Origin: JBFWWW01 sp050245975
GTDB taxonomy: Bacteria > Pseudomonadota > Alphaproteobacteria > Rhizobiales > Hyphomicrobiaceae
Reading direction: 5' to 3'
DNA: 12,353 nt
Assembly: GCA_050245975.1 (NCBI GenBank)
Contig: JBFWWW010000119.1
Location: 1-12,353 of the forward strand
Shown piece after piece: positions 7,441 through 12,353 of this stretch. Position 1 is the first letter of the stretch. Each line of letters begins with the position of its first letter. A program made the position numbers and the translations under genes. The notes under the pieces were generated by a model that ran no database searches, was not told the DNA's origin, and saw nothing but the letters and a program-made list of their open reading frames with translations.

Positions 7441-8724
7441 ATGCGCCTTCCCTTTTTCTATGGCTGGATCGTCGTTGCCGTCGTGTTCGTCACCATGGGC
7501 ATCGGCGTCAATGCCCGAACGGCATTTTCTCTGCTCTTTCCACCTGTTGTCGGCGAATTCGGGTGGGATCGCGGCGTCACCGCGGGCGCCTTCTCGTTCG
7601 GCTTCCTTGTCTCCGCGGTCCTGAGCCCGACGCTTGGACGCATGATGGACCGCGTCGGCCCTCGGGTGGTGAACGAGTTTGGCGTCGCGCTGATGGCCGC
7701 CGGCCTGCTGCTTGCGCCTCTGACAAGCCAGCCCTGGCACCTGTATCTGACGCTCGGCGTGCTTGTCGGGGGCGGCAGCGTCTGCATGGGCTATTCGGGC
7801 CAGTCGCTGTTCCTGCCCAACTGGTTTCAGCGCAAGCGGGGCCTTGCGGTGGGCCTGGCATTCTCCGGCGTCGGCATCGGCTCCATCACGCTGCTTCCCT
7901 GGATGCAGCATTTGATCGAAGCCTACGGGTGGCGCGCCGCCTGCATTGCCATGGGCATCCTTGTGCTTGTGGTTCTGGCGCCGATCAACCTGCTGCTGCG
8001 CCTGCGGCCGGAGGACATCGGGCTGAGGCCGGACGGCGATGCGTCGCCCGAACCGGGTGCCCCTGCCCGCGCTTCCAATGTCGTCGATCCCGCATGGGTC
8101 GCCATCGACTGGACCCTCTCCCGGGCGGCGACCACGGCGCGCTTCTGGTGGATCGCCATCGGATACTTCTGCTCGCTCTATTCCTGGTATGCCATCCAGG
8201 TCCACCAGACCAAATATCTCGTCGATATCGGCTTCACGCCCTCCGTCGCCGCCTGGGCGCTGGGTCTCGTCAGCCTTGTCGGCATCCCGGGCCAGATCGC
8301 CCTCGGTCACCTGTCAGACCGCATTGGCCGCGAGTGGGTCTGGCTGATCGGCAATCTGGGGTTCATGGCGTGCTACATCATCCTGGTCGCGATGCAGCAC
8401 AACCCGAGCCCGCTCCTGCTCTATGCAATGGTCGCGGCCCAGGGCCTCATCGGTTACGGCCTGACACCGGTGTTCGGACCGATCGTGATGGAGATATTCC
8501 AGGGCAAGCACTATGGCGCGATCTTCGGCACGTTGATGCTGTCGGCCATCGCCGGCGGCGCCGCGGGCCCCTGGGTCACGGGCGTGCTCTACGACAGGCT
8601 CGGCAGCTACGATCTCGCCTTCTGGCTGGGCGCCGGAGCGAGCGCTGTCGCCATCGTCACCATCTGGCTGGCCGCGCCACGCCACGTCCGCGCCGTTGCC
8701 GGCCGCACGCCCCATCGCACATAG
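7441..8724 (+). CDS. MFS transporter, OFA/monocarboxylate-type
   Basis: A 427-residue inner-membrane protein with about 12 helices. The N-terminus MRLPFFYGWIVVAVVFVTMG is the FFYGW-first-helix form common to oxalate/formate antiporter and monocarboxylate-like MFS proteins. Motif A is GRMMDRVGPR (66-75), preceded by RTAFSLLFPPVVGEFGW and followed in the second half by the related GHLSDRIGREW. A long hydrophilic central loop (about residues 190-225) separates the halves. Organic acids are the likely cargo, but this is a family-level inference. ATG 7441 is preferred because it places the first helix at the N-terminus as in homologues. In-frame ATGs at 7390 and 7354 exist, the former with a weak GGGA nearby. 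The gene is divergent from the EamA gene and is followed by a strong hairpin at 8755. Confidence 0.9.
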   Translation: MRLPFFYGWIVVAVVFVTMGIGVNARTAFSLLFPPVVGEFGWDRGVTAGAFSFGFLVSAVLSPTLGRMMDRVGPRVVNEFGVALMAAGLLLAPLTSQPWHLYLTLGVLVGGGSVCMGYSGQSLFLPNWFQRKRGLAVGLAFSGVGIGSITLLPWMQHLIEAYGWRAACIAMGILVLVVLAPINLLLRLRPEDIGLRPDGDASPEPGAPARASNVVDPAWVAIDWTLSRAATTARFWWIAIGYFCSLYSWYAIQVHQTKYLVDIGFTPSVAAWALGLVSLVGIPGQIALGHLSDRIGREWVWLIGNLGFMACYIILVAMQHNPSPLLLYAMVAAQGLIGYGLTPVFGPIVMEIFQGKHYGAIFGTLMLSAIAGGAAGPWVTGVLYDRLGSYDLAFWLGAGASAVAIVTIWLAAPRHVRAVAGRTPHRT

Positions 8725-8754
8725 GTCGCACACAGCATGTCGCGCGTAAATTAA

Positions 8755-8784
8755 GGGGCTCCACGCCGATCGGCGTGGAGCCCC
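8755..8784 (-). terminator. Perfect 30-nt hairpin, terminator mainly for the - strand
   Basis: The arms GGGGCTCCACGCC (8755-8767) and GGCGTGGAGCCCC (8772-8784) pair perfectly around GATC. On the - strand the hairpin is followed by TTAATTTACG (8754-8745), an adequate U-rich tail, so it should end transcripts of the small exported protein gene. On the + strand no T-tract follows, though the hairpin could still protect the 3' end of the MFS message. Confidence 0.8.
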
Positions 8785-8827
8785 GAGCGTCGGACATCAC
8801 CCGACGCCGTCAGTCCCGATACAAAGC

Positions 8828-9145
8828 CTAGTTCCAGTCGTGACGGTCGTGACGGATGCGCCAGTTCTCGCGCGCCTGCATCATGCGGATGTGCATGCGC
8901 TCGCGCCACGTCACATGCCCGTCGGCCTTTGCGCGCCGCTCCGCCTGATGGATGCGGTACTGGCCGTACCTCAGGCGCCGCGCCTCGTGCCGGTTGAGGC
9001 TGCCGTCGTGAATGCCGCGATGGATGCGGTGCGCCTGCCGATGTTCACGCCTGTCGATGCCGGGCGTCCAGTCGCCGGCGTAGGCCGAGCCGCCGCCGAC
9101 CAGGGTAACAAGCAGCGCGGATGCGATCAGTGCAGTGGTCTTCAT
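8828..9145 (-). CDS. Small exported Arg/His-rich protein with two DGx[LV]xxxE half-loops
   Basis: A 105-residue hypothetical protein of a type I have seen annotated only as hypothetical. Residues 1-23 are a Sec signal peptide (MKTTALIASALL..., cleavage after AYA). The mature part of about 82 residues is strongly basic, with 19 Arg and 10 His, and predicted helical. Two related segments 28 residues apart, DGSLNRHEARRL (47-58) and DGHVTWRERMHI (75-86), match positions 5-12 of an EF-hand loop but lack the first calcium ligands; a similar ADG-hydrophobic-xxxE pattern occurs in TerB-like proteins. ATG 9145 follows a perfect AAGGAGG (9157-9151) with a 5-nt gap; an in-frame ATG at 9169 lies upstream of this site and is rejected. 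Metal binding is possible but unproven. Its transcript should end at the 8755-8784 hairpin. Confidence 0.82.
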   Translation of the reverse strand: MKTTALIASALLVTLVGGGSAYAGDWTPGIDRREHRQAHRIHRGIHDGSLNRHEARRLRYGQYRIHQAERRAKADGHVTWRERMHIRMMQARENWRIRHDRHDWN

Positions 9146-9251
9146 GGTGTCCTCCTTCGAACGCGACATGGAGGACAGTCTTGCCGCACGAGCCTGAACC
9201 GCAGGCCAACCGGCTGTTCAACGGCCGTTCACGCCCGCGCCGCATTGATGA

Positions 9252-9278
9252 CGGCAACGCAACCCGGCAACGCAACCC
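9252..9278. repeat. 13-bp tandem duplication downstream of the caspase gene
   Basis: GGCAACGCAACCC occurs twice without a gap (9253-9265 and 9266-9278); with the preceding C the period-13 tract is 27 bp. It starts 5 bp beyond the caspase stop and lies in the 138-bp spacer (9146-9283) before the small exported protein. The same spacer has the palindrome AACGGCCGTT (9220-9229). I see no clear terminator for the caspase gene here. Confidence 0.75.
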
Positions 9279-9283
9279 AGATC

Positions 9284-10681
9284 CTAGCGACGTAGCTTCG
9301 AGCCGATATAGCCGCCCACCAAACCGCCGACGAAACCACCAACGGCGGCATCACCGGCGCCACCGCCCGACGAGGGGGCATGCCGGGGCTTTTGCGGTTC
9401 GCGCTGTGCCTGCGTCGGCTGCGGCTCGCAGACCGCACCGGAAAACGACTTTACCTTGTCGATGCTCTGGCGCGACGGTGCATCGGCGGGAAGCTCGAGC
9501 TTCACCGCATCATTGAACCGCGTCATGGCGCGGCGCGAATTCTGGGTCCACGAACCGCTGATGCCACCGCTGTAGCAGCCGACGCGCTTCAGCTCTCGCT
9601 GCAGATCCTGCGCCAGCTGTCGCGGGCTCTCGATGCTGCGCTGTGCCTCTCCCGTCGAGCCGGTCGCAAGCGCGACCTTGTCATTTGCAACGGCAGGCTG
9701 TTGGGCCGCCGTCAGCGTCTGGAGCTTGGCATCGGCAATTGAAGCGTAGGTGCCGCCGGGAAAGCGCCGCAGGTATTCACGGTAAAGCGTGGCATCGTTG
9801 GAGTTCGCAATCGAAATCCAGAAGGTGTGATCGAGGGCTGCCGCGCTCACGCCGATCTGCTCGCCCGGCGGCGGCGCGGGCGCATCGGCGACGGCGCCTT
9901 CGGCCGGCGGCCGGAAATAGAACTTGCCCGTCAGCGCCGAATTCTCCCACGGCACCTGGCGCTCGCCCGTCGCCGCCATCACGGACCGGCGCACGTCGAT
10001 CATCACATCGCCGATGGTCGTGTTGGGCTTCTCCAGGTTTTCCAGCAGCGCCTTCGTGAAGGGGCTGTTGCGTCCGCTGCCATCGAGCGCCACGTTGCCC
10101 GGCTGCGTCGAGAAGGCAATGAGCGTACCTGCGGCATCGGAAATGCGCGCAAGACCCTGCCCGACCGCGGTCGAACGGCTGCCGCCGCGCAGGCTGCGCG
10201 TCAGCGGATTGTCACGGCAGGCATCGAGGAAAACGAGGCTGACGCGCGCCGAGCGCTGCATCTGCTTCATCACGAGATCGAGCGATACCGTTTCGAAATC
10301 GAGATCGCTCTCCTTCTGCAGCGTCGCGCTTACCGGAACGAGATAATTCTGTCCGTTCGACTGCAGACCGTGGCCGGCATAGAAGAACAGCGCCACGTCG
10401 GCGGTCTCGAGCGCGCGCGCGAAGTCGCGGACCTTTTCCCCCATCGCCTTCTGATCGAGATCGTAACCGGCGATCACATCGAAGCCGAGGCGGCGCATCG
10501 CAAGGGCGAAATCTTCCGCATCGTTGCGCGGGTTCTTCAATGCCGGCGCGTTGGCATAGGCGGAATTGCCGATCACCAGAGCCACGCGCTTCTCGGCGGC
10601 GGCCTGTCCGGTCCATCCGCCCACGAGCACCAGTACCGCAACGGTCAGTACGAACAGATGCCCGATCCCACGCAGCCGCAT
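9284..10681 (-). CDS. Exported caspase-like (peptidase C14) protein with PG-binding-like module and glycine-zipper tail
   Basis: A 465-residue protein. Residues 1-29 are a signal peptide (hydrophobic core LFVLTVAVLVLVGG, cleavage near QAAA), so it acts in the periplasm or envelope. Residues 30-258 form a complete p20-type caspase fold: KRVALVIGNSAY at the start, catalytic His104 in FFYAGHG and Cys155 in FLDACRDNP, followed by FSTQPG and SPFTKAL. After a Pro/Ala linker come a YLRRFPGGTYASIADAKL helical segment (303-320), common in bacterial caspase-like proteins, and a module resembling a PG_binding_1 domain (about 357-418, LQRELKRVGCYSGGISG, Cys369 and Cys418 able to pair). The tail (438-465) is a glycine zipper (GGxxGG steps) ending in KLRR. 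ATG 10681 is supported by GGGAGG (10692-10687) 5 nt upstream; an in-frame start at 10738 is rejected. Cleavage targets are unknown; related bacterial proteins cut after basic residues. Confidence 0.92.
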   Translation of the reverse strand: MRLRGIGHLFVLTVAVLVLVGGWTGQAAAEKRVALVIGNSAYANAPALKNPRNDAEDFALAMRRLGFDVIAGYDLDQKAMGEKVRDFARALETADVALFFYAGHGLQSNGQNYLVPVSATLQKESDLDFETVSLDLVMKQMQRSARVSLVFLDACRDNPLTRSLRGGSRSTAVGQGLARISDAAGTLIAFSTQPGNVALDGSGRNSPFTKALLENLEKPNTTIGDVMIDVRRSVMAATGERQVPWENSALTGKFYFRPPAEGAVADAPAPPPGEQIGVSAAALDHTFWISIANSNDATLYREYLRRFPGGTYASIADAKLQTLTAAQQPAVANDKVALATGSTGEAQRSIESPRQLAQDLQRELKRVGCYSGGISGSWTQNSRRAMTRFNDAVKLELPADAPSRQSIDKVKSFSGAVCEPQPTQAQREPQKPRHAPSSGGGAGDAAVGGFVGGLVGGYIGSKLRR

Positions 10682-10701
10682 CACCACCTCCCGCAAGAAA
10701 T

Positions 10702-10738
10702 GCCTGGTAACGCTATTCCAGGCGCGGTCGGTTGGCAA
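10702..10738 (-). promoter_or_regulatory. Candidate promoter and overlapping dyad upstream of the caspase gene
   Basis: On the - strand TTGCCA (10738-10733, 5 of 6) and TAGCGT (10715-10710, 3 of 6) are 17 bp apart. The inverted repeat GCCTGG-N10-CCAGGC (10702-10723) covers the -10 element, as an operator might. The start would lie about 22 nt before the ATG. The weak -10 keeps confidence low. Confidence 0.28.
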
Positions 10739-10773
10739 ATCGCAACGTGCACGGAAGGCCGCGCCCGCGCCGG

Positions 10774-11145
10774 TCAGCGGCCGATCGTGGCCGTGCCTGT
10801 CAGGCCGTCATTGCGACGCCACTGTACGCTGTTTCCGGTTTGATGCAGGGAGAAGCAGTAGGACTTGCCCTCAAGCCAACTCGCCCACTTCTGGCAGAGC
10901 TTGTCGCGCACGATCCACCAGATGCCGCGATCCTGGACGGAGCCCGTATAATAGGCGAGCTGAACCGATTTGCCGGCCATGGTGCCATCCGGCCGGTAGA
11001 GGATGGGAAGCGTGCCGAGCGGCGTGTCGAGATGAACCGTCTTGCCCGCGACCGTCTTGCGCAGGCTTTCACCCTCGAGCTCTGCGGCAACCACGCCTCC
11101 AGTCACGCAACAGCATACAACCGCAGCCAACGCCAACGCTTTCAT
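10774..11145 (-). CDS. Small exported hypothetical protein with a conserved-looking W/Cys core
   Basis: A 123-residue protein with no family I can name with confidence. Residues 1-21 are a signal peptide with an unusual Cys triplet (11-13); the context does not fit a lipobox. The mature part begins ELEGESLRKTVAGKTVHL, has a LYRPDGTMAGKS strand-turn, and contains GIWWIVRDKLCQKWASW (74-90) and SYCFSL (95-100). Cys84 and Cys97 may form a disulfide, and the end is WRRNDGLTGTATIG. This pattern recalls small periplasmic beta-rich proteins (DUF995-like) of Hyphomicrobiales; that resemblance is from memory. ATG 11145 follows AGAGGGGG (11157-11150); an in-frame ATG at 11202 would put a hydrophilic stretch before the signal peptide and is rejected. 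It lies 92 bp upstream of the caspase gene in the same direction, so cotranscription is possible. Confidence 0.78.
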   Translation of the reverse strand: MKALALAAVVCCCVTGGVVAAELEGESLRKTVAGKTVHLDTPLGTLPILYRPDGTMAGKSVQLAYYTGSVQDRGIWWIVRDKLCQKWASWLEGKSYCFSLHQTGNSVQWRRNDGLTGTATIGR

Positions 11146-11225
11146 GCTACCCCCTCTGCGCACGCATGCCGCCGCGCGCCATGGATCCAATGTCGCGCGC
11201 ACCTCTTACGACGCCCGATGACGCT

Positions 11226-11243
11226 TTTGTGGCGCTGCACAAA
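11226..11243. promoter_or_regulatory. TTTGTG-N6-CACAAA dyad upstream of the small exported protein
   Basis: Perfect 6-bp arms (11226-11231 and 11238-11243) are separated by GCGCTG, about 80 bp before the ATG at 11145. The shape fits an operator for a dimeric helix-turn-helix regulator, but the spacing differs from the classical CRP site. No good -35/-10 pair was found in the 174-bp spacer 11146-11319, nor a clear terminator for pcs. Confidence 0.25.
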
Positions 11244-11319
11244 TATGCGTCCTGAGCCTAAGCCGGGCTTTCTGGTGCGGAAACGCCGGAAAGGGATACC
11301 GCGACAGACGGCCGCGCGC

Positions 11320-12036
11320 TCAGAGCTGTTTATCCACAGGGTGAACGATCCCGCTGCGCACCGACAGGGCAAGGACGTAGAGCGCGCAGGCAGCCAGGAC
11401 GGCCTGCAACGCCCCGCTGGCCGGAAAGCCGCGCCAGAGCACGGCCAGCGCCGCAATGGCGCCTGCCGCGCATACGGCAAGGGTCGGTCCACGCAAGCTC
11501 ACGACGCGGACCGGATGCACCCATCGCATCGGGACGAACGTCAAACCCGCGCAGGCCAGAATGAGGGCCGCAACGGCCCACGGCGGCAGAGCGAAGGCAA
11601 AAATATAGAACGCAATGATGTTCCAAACTGCGGGAAAGCCGACGAATGAATAGTCCTCGGCCTTGCTGGCGGTATCGCTGAAGTGGAACAGCGATGAGAG
11701 GAGGATGGCGGCGGCGAGCACGAAGCCCCAGACGCCCGAAAGGAACCCTGCCAGCCACAACAGCAGCACCGGCGTGAACACATAGGTCACGTAGTCGACG
11801 ACCAGGTCGAGTTGCTCGCCCGAAAAGCGCGGCAGTGTCGTTTTCACCACCGTCATGCGCGCCAGCGTTCCATCCACGCCGTCGATGACCAGGGCGACGC
11901 CAAGCCACAAAAAACTGCGCTCCCAGGCATCCTCCAGCGCCGCCAGCGTGGCCAGCAACGCGCAGACGACACCGCAGGCGGTGAATACATGCACCCCGGC
12001 GGCGAGAAGACGTTGCGTGCTCGATGGGACAGGCAT
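11320..12036 (-). CDS. pcs: Phosphatidylcholine synthase (CDP-diacylglycerol:choline O-phosphatidyltransferase)
   Basis: A 238-residue inner-membrane enzyme that joins choline to CDP-diacylglycerol, giving phosphatidylcholine and CMP. The decisive evidence is the CDP-alcohol phosphotransferase motif in its Pcs-specific, longer-spaced form: D55-G56-x2-A59-R60-x12-G73-x3-D77-x3-D81; the usual family has x8 between R and G. It is followed by YVTYVFTP, as in rhizobial Pcs. About eight hydrophobic segments and the length fit the family. ATG 12036 puts the first helix at the expected distance. A GTG at 12072 is rejected because it lies inside the hairpin at 12062-12084. No strong ribosome binding site is seen before 12036. 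The C-terminal codons contain a perfect DnaA-box sequence by chance. Phosphatidylcholine in bacteria is typical of host-associated and photosynthetic alphaproteobacteria. Confidence 0.93.
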   Translation of the reverse strand: MPVPSSTQRLLAAGVHVFTACGVVCALLATLAALEDAWERSFLWLGVALVIDGVDGTLARMTVVKTTLPRFSGEQLDLVVDYVTYVFTPVLLLWLAGFLSGVWGFVLAAAILLSSLFHFSDTASKAEDYSFVGFPAVWNIIAFYIFAFALPPWAVAALILACAGLTFVPMRWVHPVRVVSLRGPTLAVCAAGAIAALAVLWRGFPASGALQAVLAACALYVLALSVRSGIVHPVDKQL

Positions 12037-12061
12037 GGCGACCGGAGCCCGGATAAACCAA

Positions 12062-12084
12062 GAGCGCCTCACGGGGAGGCGCTC
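12062..12084. terminator. Hairpin terminator between the outer-membrane gene and pcs
   Basis: GAGCGCCTC (12062-12070) and GAGGCGCTC (12076-12084) pair perfectly around ACGGG. On the + strand CGTTTT follows. On the - strand, the direction of the flanking genes, TTGGTTTATCC follows and an AAAAC precedes, so it can work both ways. It should end the gene whose stop is at 12138 and separates it from pcs. Confidence 0.72.
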
Positions 12085-12137
12085 CGTTTTAGCGCGATCA
12101 TGCGGTAGGGCACAGAGAGCCGGTGCCAGCCGTCCGC

Positions 12138-12353
12138 CTACCAGCGATGCTTGATAGTGCCGCGGATTTGCAGATCCGAGTTGGGATCGAGTTTTTCTTC
12201 CGGAAACACCTTCTGGTCCTCGGATGCCCCATAAAGCAGCTCGAGCCCGAAATCGAGCTTCGGCAGGATGCCGACCTTGCCGAGGCCCGGGATGCGTACT
12301 TCGGTGCCCCCGCTCTTGCCGGCAGCATCGGGAATCGACAGCGCCAGGCCGCT
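12138..12353 (-). CDS. C-terminal part of a probable outer-membrane beta-barrel protein
   Basis: The last 71 codons are visible, entering from the right edge in frame and ending at TAG 12140-12138. The fragment reads as alternating strands: TEVRIPGLGKVGIL, LDFGLELLYGASED, and the final DLQIRGTIKHRW. A C-terminal amphipathic strand ending in an aromatic residue (Trp) is the signal recognised by the BAM complex in outer-membrane proteins. There are no Cys residues and no long hydrophobic helix. I do not recognise the family, and the start and most of the protein are outside the window. A soluble beta-rich protein is the alternative. The hairpin at 12062-12084 lies 54 bp after its stop. Confidence 0.6.
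   Translation of the reverse strand, partial: SGLALSIPDAAGKSGGTEVRIPGLGKVGILPKLDFGLELLYGASEDQKVFPEEKLDPNSDLQIRGTIKHRW

Noticed and set aside
9827..10843. 338-codon + strand frame opposite the caspase gene
   Set aside because: It has no motifs and no ribosome binding site; the opposite strand encodes an intact catalytic protein with a signal peptide.
11330..11338. Perfect DnaA box TTATCCACA near the end of pcs
   Set aside because: It is a single copy inside coding sequence, with no further boxes clustered near it, no AT-rich unwinding region and no dnaA/dnaN/parAB neighbours. A replication origin is not supported.
12037..12072. GTG start at 12072 for pcs
   Set aside because: The codon lies inside a terminator-like hairpin and has no ribosome binding site; the added residues are not expected in Pcs.
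11812..12154. Small + strand frames opposite pcs
   Set aside because: They are antisense to a clear CDP-alcohol phosphotransferase, have no recognisable features and no binding sites.

Overview
The window looks like ordinary chromosome of a GC-rich alphaproteobacterium, most likely from the Hyphomicrobiales (Rhizobiales). The evidence is the strong G/C preference at third codon positions in every gene, a phosphatidylcholine synthase of the rhizobial type, a secreted caspase-like protein, and several families common in that order. I see no rRNA, tRNA, transposase, integrase, phage gene or CRISPR array. The genus cannot be set from the sequence alone.

Left part (1-4361): the 5' end of a TcuA-like FAD-dependent oxidoreductase runs leftwards off the window. 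It is divergent from a tight three-gene ABC importer operon on the + strand: a Tat-type substrate-binding protein, a permease with two fused membrane domains, and an ATPase. Stop and next start are separated by one base at both junctions. Candidate sigma70-type promoters can be drawn in both directions in the 238-bp spacer. The importer has the layout of Fe(III)/2-aminoethylphosphonate-type systems, but its binding protein has Phe-Phe where ferric-binding proteins have the metal-binding Tyr-Tyr pair. An organic substrate, perhaps one handled by the divergent oxidoreductase, is therefore more likely than iron.

Middle part (4355-8784): a glyoxalase-like (VOC) protein (-), an MFS transporter (+), an EamA/DMT-family exporter (-) and a second MFS transporter (+) alternate in direction. 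The two convergent junctions are extremely compact (4 bp and 0 bp), and small palindromes cover the stop codons. The two divergent spacers hold small dyads that could be operators.

Right part (8755-12353): all genes are on the - strand and concern the cell envelope. They are a small exported Arg/His-rich protein, an exported caspase-like protein with a C-terminal peptidoglycan-binding-like module and a glycine-zipper tail, a small exported protein with two cysteines, phosphatidylcholine synthase (pcs), and the C-terminal end of a probable outer-membrane beta-barrel protein. Hairpin terminators lie downstream of the first and last of these. No clearly new multi-gene system is present. The most unusual item is the caspase-like protein, followed by the small exported protein with two degenerate EF-hand-like half loops and the non-iron binding protein.
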